A stretch of 64,000 nucleotides of DNA from assembly GCF_037042905.1 (NCBI RefSeq), contig NC_087261.1, forward strand, positions 11,484,217 to 11,548,216, given 5' to 3'. Origin of the DNA: Lytechinus pictus (Eukaryota > Echinodermata > Echinoidea > Temnopleuroida > Toxopneustidae). The translations under genes were made by a program, and so were the position numbers. Shown here piece by piece: positions 1 through 14,000 of this stretch. The notes beneath the pieces are model-generated. The model had not been told where the DNA came from, made no database searches, and worked only from the letters and a program-made list of their open reading frames with translations. How positions within the stretch are numbered: the first letter of the stretch is position 1; every line of letters begins with the position of its first letter.

Positions 1-260
1 CAACGCATTGTGGATAATTTGCGGCGCATTTCCATTCCCAGCTGATCAAACCCAAGCGCAAAATATTTATTCGTTAAGTGTATGTGGCGCCATGCATGAT
101 GCACGACTGCGTGGCATCAATTAATGTCACAATTGCTTTACTTCACCAAGTTCGTGAATAACCTGACATCAGAAGTAGTGATAAGGAAACAGGCATATAA
201 ATTGTTCAAAATAATAGCTCGAATCACACAATATACAGCTGTAGGTAATAATAATTATAT

Positions 261-400
261 AATATTGACTGGTCTTGAGGGGAACATCAAATATATTGCC
301 AGCAAAAGAATCATATTGGCCCGAGTCTTTAGACGAGGGCAATATGGGTCTTGTAAGGGCAATATATTTGATGTTCCCCGAAAGAAGGGCAGTCAATATT
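261..400. mobile_element. palindromic MITE with AATATTGACTG ends, copy 1
   Basis: Perfect 11-bp inverted ends AATATTGACTG and CAGTCAATATT. The interior is also largely self-complementary (GGGGAACATCAAATATATTG ... its complement). It accounts for the apparent open frames here. Confidence 0.8.
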
Positions 401-457
401 TTTATTATCATCCAAATCAGATATCTAGAGCAAAAATCATGATAACAGTGATATCTT

Positions 458-1228
458 TTAACCCTAACTCTCCCGGGGTATTTTTATTCTTGTCCTTCCC
501 GGGGGGGGGCCATTATGGCCCCCCCTTAAGATCTCGGCTGCCGATCGCGCGAGCGACACAAAAATTTGCACGCTGGTAGTGTGCGATGTAGTCTACAAGG
601 CTGTATGGTAAAATTTTCCAAAATAATGAGATTTTATTTTATATGAATTAATTATGCTAATTTATGCATAAATCATACTTTTTGCTCTAATTCACTAAAT
701 AAAGCTCCTAGAGTGCTAATTTTTGGTAAAAATATTCTTTGTAGCATTCTTAACAATCGCATAAGAAAAAAACTTCAGTTTGGAAATCAAGTTCTTATGT
801 ATTTTATTGTTTTATGAATTTCTTATGTATTTCCTTGTTTTTTTACTTTTTGTTTTTTATTGTTTTTTCAATGGAAATTGTTCCAGACTTAATTCTGATC
901 ATAAACAAGGCAAAATTAATTAAGTTTAATCAGTAAAAGTAGAAATAATGATACATTTATGAATTTTGGCTAAATACACAATTTGCATTGGATTTGTACA
1001 TGAAATCACGTTTATGAGCAATTTTGGGTCTGACATGCACTTACATAATGTTGCGTAATGTCGTAACCGTGTACCAGGGCGTCACAAATTTGGGCTCAAA
1101 ATTTGCGCGAGACTTGAAAGTAAAAAGTCAGTGAGCGGCGAGGTCAAAAAATTTTGCGCAGCAGATATATCACGAAAATTGTCGAGGGGGGGGCCATAAT
1201 GGCCCCCCCCCGGGAGAATTAGGGTTAA
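458..1228. mobile_element. TTAA-bounded element with CCCTAA inverted ends
   Basis: TTAACCCTAACTCTCCCGGG at 458-477 and CCCGGGAGAATTAGGGTTAA at 1209-1228. The TTAA flanks and CCCT termini are like piggyBac-type elements. GGGCCATWATGGCCC palindromes lie just inside both ends. There is no transposase. Confidence 0.7.
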
Positions 1229-1577
1229 GAATAGAGTTCTGTTGTGTCATGATAATATCAGTGTCTAGGCTCTGCACTTTACCATTATGACGTACTTGCA
1301 AGCGCCCAGATCCAGCGTTGTCTTTATTATGACGTAGATCGTTGGTGCGCGGAACATTATGAAGCGTATCACTTCATTCGCATCCTCAAAGGCCCGGATG
1401 TGAGACCAGGGAAAATACAAAGGTATATTTTGCGTCGTCTCTGCATGCAAAGTCAATACGCGCAAAGAGACCGAGGAAAATACAAACAATATACCTATCC
1501 CTTCCTGATAATAATAAAATACAGGGAAATACGGTTTTGTAAATGACCAGCTCAGATGTCTGATACGGGTGATAATG

Positions 1578-1717
1578 ATAATTACTGCCTCTTCTCTAGG
1601 GAAACATAAAATATATTGCCCTTAAAAGAGCCATATTGCCCTCGTCTAAAGACTCGGGCCAATATGATTCTGTAGCGGGCAACATATTTGATGTTCCCCT
1701 CAAGGCCAGTCAATATT
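1578..1717. mobile_element. palindromic MITE, copy 2 in opposite orientation
   Basis: Matches 261-400 as reverse complement (shared core GACTCGGGCCAATATGATTC). Its left end is more decayed. Confidence 0.78.
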
Positions 1718-1906
1718 ATTTAAATATTTCCCTGGTCCACCCGGTATCTGACAAAAAGTCGCTTGCTGGCATTTGCCCAAAAAGCATGCTCCGACTCTGG
1801 CCTTGGGGTTAAATGTTAACGGCTTGTTTGAATAATGTATTACTTGCTTGCATCCAATGGCTTCTGTTTTTTGTCTAATGTCTTTTTTCTTTTGTCTATT
1901 GTGCAG

Positions 1907-2037
1907 CTAAAGAGAACATGTACCAGCGGAACGTTGCCATCTTGAAAGACAGGATAGCACAGTTTAAAATGCTAGCATTGGAAGCAAAAAGGAGGGGGGA
2001 CATATACGAGGCTAAACGATTACTCAAGATATCTAAG
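1907..2037 (+). CDS. CC2D1: CC2D1 exon a, DM14 repeat
   Basis: Acceptor TGTGCAG at 1900-1906, donor gtactt after 2037. It enters with two bases of a split codon. It encodes a DM14-like helical hairpin including AILKDRIAQFKMLALEAKRR and GDIYEAKRLLKISK. Confidence 0.88.
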
Positions 2038-5000
2038 GTACTTCATCAAATTATACAAAATGTATTTACAAAATGTTGATGCATTATTGATGATGATCGC
2101 AATTATGATAGTGTTACTGCTGTTGCCGCTGCTGCTGCTGATGTTCATAATGATGATGATGATCATCGTTATCTTGATAATGATGGTAAATCAATTGAGT
2201 AAAGGCTCAGAATATATTTTAGAAGATGCTTTCAAGGAAACTTATTTGAGATGTATAGATTGAAATTCTCTAAGAAGAAGACAGTCAATATTTGTTATTT
2301 TAAGACCTAATTGTTAAATATCTGAGAGGGATAGGAGTTTGATGAAAGTTGTGGTCTTTCTTTATGCTGAAGGTACCGGTCACAGATAATCTGACATATT
2401 ACCAATTTTCCATTTTCATTAATTGAACGGTATTTCCCCCTCGTGTTCCACCACTTTCATCATCATCAGGATCACTTCCATCAGTATTGTACAACGCCTA
2501 TTTAGATTGTTGTTCAGGAGCAAATGGGAGGCTGATTGTCAAAAATTTGTACCATTGCAAACGTACCGTCCATAATGTACCGTTGCACGGTCAGGAACAA
2601 GGTGATGTCACTATGATAATTAGGATTCAATGCATTGCGCTTTAATAGTGAATACAAGTGCAATACACGTAGGGCTTACTGGTTTAAATGCGCAGTGCCC
2701 TGTCCTACAAAGAGTTACTATTGATTACGATTGATCAATCAATCACAACTATCGACGGCCAGCAACATCAACATCTAAAAATGCATGTTTGTGCAAAAAT
2801 ATTTTCTAGATATGATGTACATTCATACATTCATCATTCTCTTGAAGATTCAGTGTGATTCTCTTTGTTTACCAAGTAGATTGTGCAAATTCCTGTAAAC
2901 AAATTATGGTGTGGATGGATTTCCGTAAAGTTGAGATTGATCGGATTAATCGTAACTCTTTGTAAGACGGGGCCCTGATGCGCGTTAGAGGGATTTTGCT
3001 TTTCTCTTTCAATAATTCTTTAACATAGGAAAAATCAATTGTTTGTATTTTTGCTAAATTCGCTGAGGCGTTGTGTAACACAAATAGCGAATATTCTTAT
3101 TCATGCAATGGTGCGAGATTTCGCATTCACTGAAAAAAAATAGATTCTCTGTTCAACTTTGGTATATCTCTTTAAATAGAGTATCTTCTTTTCACCGAAT
3201 ATGAAATCTGGCACCATCACACTCCTGCCTATCCGCTATTTGGATACCGTCAGCTTCATCATCCTTGTCATCTTCACAGTCATTGTCCTTGTCTTCATCT
3301 ACATTATCATCATTATAATCATCATCATCACGGTCATCATCATCGCCGACACCACCATTATCTTTGATTTCACTGTCATCACGAGCAACATCATTACTAT
3401 AACTATCACAATTTTAGTGTAGTAGGTTTCACGGTACACCATGTATCTTTCTTGGGCAGATGTTGGTCCTAAAAAGGACTCGACGTTTCGATAAATGTGT
3501 TCTTGTTGTCCTCAGGAGAATGAGCAAAGTTTGTAAAAGCAGGCCTTATATACTCTGTCGAAGTGCCGTATGCACGGTATCTCGCAGGGTACATGTCTCT
3601 GATTGGCTAGATAGGTCACATGACATCCACATATGCGGACGTGGGTGACAACGCACAAATTGGGCGCGCAAAACCAGCGACGATTCCCCTAGTATTTACC
3701 GTAACCATTAAATGTGCTGCCCTGATATTAATTAAATAATTACCATATGTTTCTGCTCTTTAAAGGAGAATGAAACCCTTGAAACCAGCTGAATCCATAT
3801 CAAAGAGAAAAATCAAAGAAACATATTGTTGAAAGTTTGAGGAAGATTGAATGAATAATAAGAAAGTTATGAGCATTCGAATATTGAGATCACTAGTGCC
3901 ATGTAGATCCTCCCAACGGCAATGCGACCAAGATCTGTGAAATCACACACGTACAACTCCCTCATTACTTTAGTACTTATTTCACTTATATTCTCACTTT
4001 TATAGAGTCTATCACAAGGTGAGGTGTTCTCTTTATGAGATGACAAGTACAGAGGTTTCACAACATTATATCATTGATGAATCGTTTGTCATAATTTTTT
4101 TTATGATTAGAATGAGCAAAAAGAGATGTTTTGGGGTATATTTTCAGTGTCCAAATGGGAGAGTTGTACGTGTGTGACATCACAGATCTTGGTCGCATTG
4201 CCAATGGGAGGATCTCCATAGCATTAGTGATCTCGACATTCAAATGCTCATAACTCTTTTATTGCTAGTCCTATTTTTCTCAAAGTTTTGTTGATCTTAT
4301 TCTTTGATTTTTCTGCTTTCACAAAAGCTAACTTGCTCCAAGAGTTTCATTCTCCTTTAATAATTTAATTTCAACTCACTATATTTGTACTTTAGGAAAT
4401 CGAGCCAATGTTGACTGCTGCTGAAGGCGGCCTGCCTGTAAACCTTGACTCGGTAAGTGAATAATCGTGAAGATAAATTGGTTGAGGTGTTGTAGACAAG
4501 ACACCAGACTGAGAACCACAAGGTCTAGGGATCAAATCCCATCCAAGTACTATAATTATCTTCTATCAAGAAATTGCTTCTTTTTTCAACCAAACCAGTA
4601 TGTAAGGATGCGAAAGATCTTCATCAACCAATGATATGATTCCATATTATTTGCAAGACATTTGATATGTACAATTCTTGACAAAATATTTGTGACCCTG
4701 TCGTTAATTTATGTGAAATGTATTTTATTTTATATTACCAGATTAATTGGGGACCCCTCTGTCAACTAATATATGCAAGCCATTTTTGTACCATTTTTTG
4801 TACCATTTTTGTTCGACTGCTGAAAGTTTTAAAAGACCTTCACAGTCTGGTTTAGCTTTATAGGCCACGGTCTAACATTGTGCTAAAATTATTGCAAGAA
4901 AAATATGTAAAAATTTTCCTTACAATGTATCTTTCTTATGTTTACTGTGCTTTTCTGAACTTGTATATGGTGAAGAAAGCTATCTTATTTATCCTTCTGA

Positions 5001-8000
5001 AACAGTTCAGAATGATTTGAGAGAAAAATGAGCTGATACATTGAAATTATACTGTTTATACTATGGCTATCCATAGTCAAACCACAACTTTAAACCAGAG
5101 TTTAATTAAACCCGACTTCAGAATACAGGCCATTGTGTTTTAATGAACATCAACTTCAACCCCAAATTTCTCCATATCATGTGATATTACATTTTAAATA
5201 TCAGTATCTGCTTCCTGAAAATATAAATTTAATAATTCATTTAGTAAGACTTGTTAGCTATGTGATCGTAAAGTGCTGCCGGTGTCGTTGTGTAATCAAA
5301 GATACTACAAGGGGAAGACTGGATGCTGGCGATTTTTTTTTTCAAACGCTTAATTTCATGCATGGAAAAGGACGCCCAACAGCATTGTGTAGGTAAACTT
5401 GCATTTTAGCAAAGTTTTGTGAATATACATATTAGGAAAATGATAGAGGGGTGATAGAAGGGGTGCAGGGGCAGTATAGGGAGATATATCCACCTCTTTC
5501 CCAGACATTTCTAAGATATATTTGTTTTTCTGATTTTGTTTTAAACAAAATAAAGAAAAAAAATTATTAAAATATGAAAAACGTCAAACCACTCACAACT
5601 CTCATTTCCCCCATATGTTATATACGCAACTCCAAATGACGATATGCGATGTATACCTAGCAAACGCTGTTGGACGCCCCTTTTCATCATTTCATTACGT
5701 GCTCTATTGAGTGTCCAGTCTTCCCCTTGTAGTGTCTTTGGTGTAACTCATGTCATGTTCTTCTACACCTTCCCGTCACTCAATCAGATACCGAAGCTTC
5801 CTCGCAAGGAGCCTGAAGCGGTCTCGCCTCCGACATCACCGGAGCCCGACGGAGATTTTGAAATGGTTGCTGATGGCAGTGCAGAGGAGGTCTATAGAAG
5901 AATGATAGCCACCTTGAATAAACAAATTGAGGTGAGCCTTTTCACAAGAAATCAAATAGTGATTGTCACTGACTATTTGTTATAAGCTACTGAAATCCTT
6001 GCATCTGATTGACTCAGAACACAATTTATGAAACACTCCCATCTTACAAAGAGTTGCGAATGATCCGATCAACCACATCTATGGAAAGCCAGCAACGTTT
6101 GCTTAATTGTTCAAAATATTTTCAAGATATGCTGTTTACCGGTATTCATGCAGTCATTGCTTTCTTCAAAAGTTAACAAAAGACGTGTAAATTTCCTGTA
6201 GAAAAAAATATGACATTGATGGATTTCCATATACTGGGGACCGTTTCATGAAAGTTTTCAGCACCGACAGGTCGTCTTTCTCCGACAGTTACCATAGTCA
6301 GCAAATTCCAGTATGAAAAAGGATATGATTGACCAGAAAGAGTAAAATTAGAGAAATAAAACCTGGACCCGGTCTCACGTTATGATTGATCCGGTGGGTG
6401 TTTCATGAAAGTTGTCAGCACTGGTCAATCATATCCTTTTTCATACTGGAATACCCCTTTAGTTTATAGTTATACATTGTATCAACCGATGGCATCTACA
6501 TGCACCCTTTTGAAATAAATCTTTTTTATTTTATCTGCAGTTATGTGAAGCAAACGCAAAGGTGTATGGGAAACTGGGCAATATCAAATCAGCTAAGAGG
6601 TAATAATGGTTGTTTTTATTCTCTTTAGTGATGTTGTTAACCATGTTTTTATTATCATTATTTATTTTCATTATTTTTATTATCATCATTTTTATTACCG
6701 CCAATTATCATCACCATGACCATCATCATCATCATTGGATTTTGCTTTGACTTTTATGATTTCTCTGTTTTTTCCAATTCTTTGTCCTAATCCTGTCCTT
6801 TGTCCTATGGCTTTGTTTTCCGTGAAATTCTGTGACTTCTGTGTTCTTGAATTCCCTATTTTTTTTCTATCACAGAAAACTGCAGACTTTAACCCTTATT
6901 TAACCTGGGGGGGGGGGGGGTCAATTTGACATCCCCCTGTATCTCCTTGTCTGAAATAGCCCAGTTGAATTAGGGTTAATATACCCCATTTTTAGGCCCT
7001 GTATAATATAGCTGAACAATTGATCGCTGATTTCTCTGATAGATTGCATTGATTATTGTGTATGATCAGTCGTAAAATCATCCTCGAGATCAATTGCTTA
7101 GCCTATGTTACCAGGCCCCTGGACATTATTGGTTAACACTATTTTGCTTTTGTTTTTGGACAGGTTTCAAGAATTCAAAGACTCATGTCAACAAGACATA
7201 GATTTACTGATCTCAAAGCAGTCTAGAGGGGAAGCCATCCCGAGACACCATTATGAACAACGAACACTGCCCTCTGTCAGGTAAGTTTAGAAAGACCCTG
7301 AACTCAGAAAACAGTGAATCTCTGTAGGGTGATGTATTCATTCAAATAATCAAGATATTTTCATCAAACTTTCATGTGTCCCTTTATTTGGGTCTGGGCC
7401 TGTAAACAATCGTATCAAATTTGTGATGCGTACCCCTTAAGCACGCATCCTGGATAGTTTTGTTACATGGCGAGAACACAGGGAATGTGTTGCGTGCAGG
7501 TAAAACAATGGATCTGTGCATTTAGTACAATGTCCTTTGTTCCTTCTCAAATCGCATCCTAACATTCATTTGTATTGCAGAAGAATTTTGCACTTGTTTG
7601 GCATCTTCGTAGCCCATTTCCTCAAAATTTCTGTATTATTAGTAGTAGTCTGAACCATTGCTGAGTTGGGGGAGGAGGCGGGGGTCAATGGTAAACTTTC
7701 AAGCTTATTTCATGTTATCTCACAGAAAAACAAGATGATAACCATACAAATGGATTTTCAATTCCATGATAACATGCAATTTAATAATAACAAAACAAAC
7801 TGTACATGTGTAGGTATGGTGAGCGTAAAACACAATGTAAGGTTTTTTTTTCTTAGCTAACATATTGTAAAGGGACAGCTGAGGAAATTGAGGGATACTA
7901 CTTTAATCAACCAAACCTCAGACTGTTCCTTTGCTAATGGTTTATTTTTCATGATGCAATATTTTATCGTGCTCTGTTCCAACAGGGTCTGTCCAGATGT

Positions 8001-11000
8001 TAAAGAGAATGAGGCTGAGATAATCATTGTACAGGGATTGCAACTACATTGCCCTAATGGTAATTTGAAAATCTTATTCTGGTATACCTTTTCCTTTTAT
8101 AAATTGGTGTTTCATCAAGCAGTTTTTAAAGTACGCATTAATTATTAAATGCGGGACTGGAACATGTTCTCACATATAGGTGCTTAATCAAATATATATG
8201 GTCACCAGTCATGTGTGAGTTATTAAAGGACAAGTCCACCCCAACAAATAGTCCACCTGAACAAATAGAGAAAAATCCAACACGCATCACACTGAAAATT
8301 TCATCAAAATCGGATGTATAATAAGAAATTTATCACATTTTATAAGTTTCACTTAATTTCACAAAACATGTATATGCACATCCTGGTCAGTATGCAAATC
8401 AGGAGACTGATGATGTCATCCACTCGCTATTTCTTTTGTGTCTTATTATATGAAATATTCTAATTTTCTCCTCATTTTCAAGTGAAACAATGATTACAAC
8501 GTAGTTACTCCCTGAACATTAGCATTGTTTATTCTATATGGTTCAGTCAACTTGGTTCTTATTGTGAAATCTATAAAGAATGAAATAATGTATAATTCAA
8601 ACAATAAAAAACTAAAGAAATAGTGGGTGATGGACATCATCGACTCTCTCATTTGCTTGACACTGAGTTGTGCATATCACTGTTTTTTGAAAAATAGGAG
8701 AAACTTTAAAATGCCATAACTTTCTTATTTTACATCCGATTTTGATGAAATTTTCAGCATTATGCTAGTTTGATTTTTCTCTATTTATTCAAATCAACAT
8801 TTTTCTGGGGTGGACTTGACCTTTAAACAGCTTTATGAACCATGCTCCAGGTTCCCTTGTATAATTGAATACCCTTCCTTTGTAGACACAGAAGTAGTGA
8901 TAGTAGTAACAGCGATGGCAGCAATAGTAGAAGTTGTAAAAGTAGAAGAAGAATAAGTAGAAGTAGGAGTAGTATTTGAAGTATAGGAGGTAGGAAAAGT
9001 AGAATGAATAGGAAGATTATGAAGAAGTAGTATTCAAGTGATAGGAGTACATACATGCATTAGGCTTTTAATAGCTTATTTAAAAAATAAAATGAGCAGA
9101 AGTAGTGTCTGATAGTCATTCATAGTGGTCACTGCTCTTTAAATCTTCCTTGCATCATAATATCAGACACATAATAATAATGATGATAATAATAATAATG
9201 ATGATAATAATTATAATAATAATACTACTACTAATAATAATAATGAAAATAATAATAATGATAATAATAGTAAATGATAATGATAATAATAATACAAAAA
9301 ACAATAATAATAATACGCAGCTCTAGATCTTGTAAAGCGCATATCACATTATGATATAACTTCTCTATATGCTTCCAATGGACTTGGATATTAACTACTT
9401 AGACATAACCTACTGTAATCATAATCATAATTACTTGTTCTCTTTGTTTTTCAGAGAAAGATTCAAAAGACATAGACACCTACATAAAGGCAGAATTCCC
9501 ATACCCTTCAGTAAGTAACTGATTTTTATTTTCCTTATATTTGTTGACTGGTTTTAAAGGAAAACAAATCTAGCGGTCCTATTGTCCGTAAGTAATTTAC
9601 CATCAGTGTCTCACTCAATTGTTAATATTTAAATTCTGTACATGTAAAAGAGAGAACATTTTCTTTGAATAAAGTGAATAAAGTGAATGCCAGGGCCTCT
9701 TTCATGAAGAGTTGCAATAGATTCAAATTAAACTGAAATTGAAATTGATCTTAAAATCCCTTTAATTACAAAAAAAATGAACCTCAGTTTGAGTGCGGTA
9801 TAAATTTATTGCAATTCTTGATGGGCCCACAGCAATCCTTTTATTCAAGTACATGTATACATTTTTACTTTCTTCGATGTTTGGAATGAAAGGACAGGAG
9901 GGGTTGGTGTATTTCACAAAGAGATAAGTTTGACTTAGGGGGTGTTGCAAGCAAATATTTGCGATCGATTGCAAATATTATGTTGCAATTTTACAACTGA
10001 TAGATCAAATTTAGATGTAGCAAATCATATTACACTCCTTGTTTCAAGAAGCAGACAGGGAATCAATCATAAATTTGCAATTAATTGCAAGACATATTAT
10101 TGATATAGGGACCAGAAATAGACTTGCGATTGATCTCAAGTTTCTTGCAACACCCCCTTAGAGTCATTCTTAAATGTCAATGAGGACATGGTTTCTTATG
10201 GGTAACCTCATTGAAGAATACGCATTATAGTGCCCGTCATCTGAGCATGATCGATGCTGGGATGCGTTGGGTACCGTATGCAGCTGGGAATTAGTCACAT
10301 CTAAATCTTTGTGAAACGCGACCTAGGAAATTAAAAATCTCATTTGTACTTACATTTTGTTGCCAATTTGTGTAGGACGATCCTCCGACCCACAAGACAG
10401 GTTGGGCGAAGGGAGCGGACAATCCTCAATACAACTCAAGCTGCATGGTAGAGATCAACCGTAGCTCTAGAGTTTTCAACTCCGCTGTCAAGAGGAAAGC
10501 ACTCAAACTGGAAATCATCTACAGCAAGTTAGTACGAAATGAACTGTTCTATGGGGATGTTGCAAGAAAATCTTTGCGATCAATTGCAAATATTCTGTTG
10601 CAATTTTACAACTGATGTATCAACGTTAGCTGTAGGAAATCAGATTAAACTTTTTGTTTCAAGGAGCAGATTAGCAATCAATCACTAATTTGCAATTAAC
10701 TACAAGACATTGATTTAGGGACAAAAAGTAGACTTGCAATTGATCGCAAGTTTCATGCAACACCCCAATAGAGAGATAAAGAGAGAGAATGGGGAATATA
10801 GAAAGTGATTGGTCAAGGTTTCCAGCCCATCAGAGAAGTCAGGGAATTTGATGTACACAGAAATACCTCAAATCAGGAAAAAGTCTGGGAATTTTGATGA
10901 TTGGCTTCAGACAGTGCTGAACAAGCTTGAAGACTGCAAGTGGAAATGAGACAGTGAGTGTGACGAGATAATGATTAATTTCTGGGAACTGCTTGTGCTT

Positions 11001-14000
11001 GCTTTGAGAGCATTATAAAATTTCAAATTAACTTGAAAACAGACAAATTACTTCAGGAAAGTCACTGGGGTTCAGACATACCTATACGTTATGGAATTCC
11101 CCATCTTGTTGCGTGTTAATAATAGCTATTTTCAAATTCTCTGAATTTTATCTTTGAATTCTAATAGAGGCTTATTACGCGGTCACAAGACGCTAGGAAC
11201 TGCCAGCCTCAAACTTGCTGAATTGGAGAACAAATGTGAGCTTCATGAATCCATACCGGTATGTATCTTGAATGATAGGATGGGGTAGTGATTGTGGTGC
11301 TAATTATTGTTGGTATTAAACTTTTGTGCATTGACCTGCATTCCACCTGTATGTTGCATTATTTCAGCAGGGAACTGTCCTCTGATATGGCTATGACTTT
11401 CCACCTGAACATATTAAAACAAAATGTTGCGAATGAAACTTGTAGAGTCCTTTATGCATTTTCTTATCACGTTTAATTTTGATTGGAATATTAGAATGCT
11501 CATGTTTACAAAACTCTGTTTTCTAAATCATTTCTGATGATGTTTTTAAACAAAATTCTAGTACTTTCTATTGCGGCTATAGTGTACATGTATGTGGCAA
11601 GACTTTATAATTCACTTTTACATGGAATTAGATGGGCTTTCCATTGATGCAAAAAAAAAAATCTGACGAGAACATCCATATGAAAAAGTAGAAAGGGAAG
11701 TTATTTGCCTTTGACCTGAAACCAGTGTCTTTGATAAAATTTCTTTTATAAAAGGTGATATAATTATCGCTCCTAAAAATGAACCTGATTCTGGGCAATG
11801 TTCGTGAGGATTTTGCCCACATCCCATTCCATTGACTTCCTGTGTATTGGTGTTATCTCTTGAGGGTTTAACGAAAATACAAAAGTACCCCACTTAGTAT
11901 GTTTGAATTTTAATGTATCCATAGAGGTGCCTCCTTGGTGCATACTACATGACAGTACACGTAAAACAGGCTAACAAGATACAATATCATGCCTTACAGT
12001 AGGTCAAACATCAGTAGCCTCGTGCAGGTCTGCAGGATACCTTTAATAGAGACAGCTCAGCTATTGGGAATGTAATTGGTCTCTGCGGTGTCACTGCAAC
12101 TGATGAAGATGTCTTGGAGACGTTGTGAAGACTGGAAAGTCTCTAAAAACTCTTTTGAAAATCAAGCATTTTCTCCAAAAGAAAGACTCCATCATTTTAG
12201 GAATTGTCTCAAAGACATCGCAAAAAAAGTCTCTGCAGCTAGGCAAATGTGGAATCACAATTGTGTCTCAAACTAGTTGCAAACCCAGTGAGATACACCC
12301 TAAAATTCCAATTATGGAGAGACATACTCTCTGCATCTTGGGCTTGTATCGGCTTGATCATTGGGAAGAGTATCTTGATTTTGAGCATCAATTTTCTGCA
12401 CCTTTCCTCCAGGGTCCCATCTTACACAGAGTTACGATTGATCTGATCAACCTTAAGAATATGGAAATCCATCACTGTCATAATTTTTTCTTTAGGAAAT
12501 TTGCACAATGTCCTTTGAAAACGAAGAGAAGCATACTGCATTGTCAAGAAAACAATGATTATGTGAATATGCAACATATCTAGAAAACATTTTGAATAAA
12601 CATGCATTTTAGACGTTGACGTTGCTGGCCTTCCATAGTTGTGGATGATCGGATCAATCGCAATTCTTTGTAAGATGGCCCAGGTCAGCAGAGCAAACCT
12701 ACACTGACCCCAAGGTGAATTATGTACTCCATGTTTATAATGACTTTATTTCGATTTTTTTCGTTCCAAATTCTCCAGTTGATGGATGGAAGGAGAGAAA
12801 TTGGCGGGAAAATAGAAGTAAAAATTCGCCTTCATCATCCTCTGTCTGGGCTGAAGGAAGATTTTGTGAAGGAAAAATGGCTCATCATTGACAGTGTTCA
12901 TAAGAAAACAAAGGTATGTTGAATCGCAAAGTCATCTTGTATTCAGATTTACACTCTGAAAAATTAATTTCTCAAGGGGTTATGTATGTAATGGGTGCCA
13001 GTTGGTGACATGTTAAGACTTAATCCTGTTTATAATTTGAGGATTTATCTTGAAGAAACTAATTTGTTGTTCTCCAGTACCTTTTTGCTCTGAGTTTCCT
13101 TGGCCGTACGATCCTTCATTTGAATGATTCATTTTGCTTTTTATTGCAATTATCTGTAATTGTGAGTTAGCCCTGCTTTAATGCAAGGCCAGCTAGTACA
13201 TAAATATTGGTGGGCTAAAGCTTATTTTTAGTTTGGTACATGTACATCTCCCCAAAATGCATGTCACTATTATATGCCCTGAAACAGTTTTTTGGGGATA
13301 AAATTTTGTGATTTTACTTCAAAATAAAATATCTGTTTTTTTTTGTTTTTTTTAAACCACTTCTCGAGCATGGAATGGGCTGAAAATGTAAAGATGTAAT
13401 CTTTGTCTCAAACTCTCTTATATCCACTCAATGTGTGCTTAGGTAAAAGTTCAAAGGTTTGTTTTGAAATATAAATCAAACGATTACCAAGAATGTGGAG
13501 TAGGTAACATGCAATTTCAAATTTGAATATTAATAGTTGAAGAAAGATTCAATTGCCACTGCACTTTTCTGACATTGGAATATTGGATGATACTTGAGTA
13601 TAATTTACATTATTGACCCTTTCAACGCGTACTTCACACCAATGCACACTCGGCTCCACGCGAACTTGAAATTAATTGAAAATAATTCAGCACAGAGGGG
13701 CTCATGGCCCAGCACACAAAGAGTTAAGAAAGCTTAAGACAAATGCAGGGCTAGGGTTACGTATTCAGACCTGCCAACCAGTACGTTTTAGCCGTATTTA
13801 GTACGGTTTTGCAACCAAAATACGGCAGTACGTTTTTTCTTTAAAAAATATGTTTTTTTTGTTTGTTTTTTTTTTCAATCATTTTGTAAAAACCAGGGTG
13901 AGATATACACAAGTTTCAATGTTTTTTTTTTCATCTGCAAGAGCAGTGCGCATTTTAGCTTGCATGTAGCTTGAGCGCCGTGATGGGCGAGTGCGCCAAG

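Noticed and set aside
124-579. 151-codon plus-strand open frame
   Set aside because: Covers a hairpin MITE and the start of a TTAA element; no domain.
4480-4560. tRNA gene
   Set aside because: A- and B-box-like motifs are present, but acceptor-stem pairing and a proper cloverleaf are not; listed as a SINE remnant.
8823-9056. Leucine-rich 77-codon minus-strand frame resembling a membrane peptide
   Set aside because: Product of a GTAGTA/GAAGAA simple repeat.
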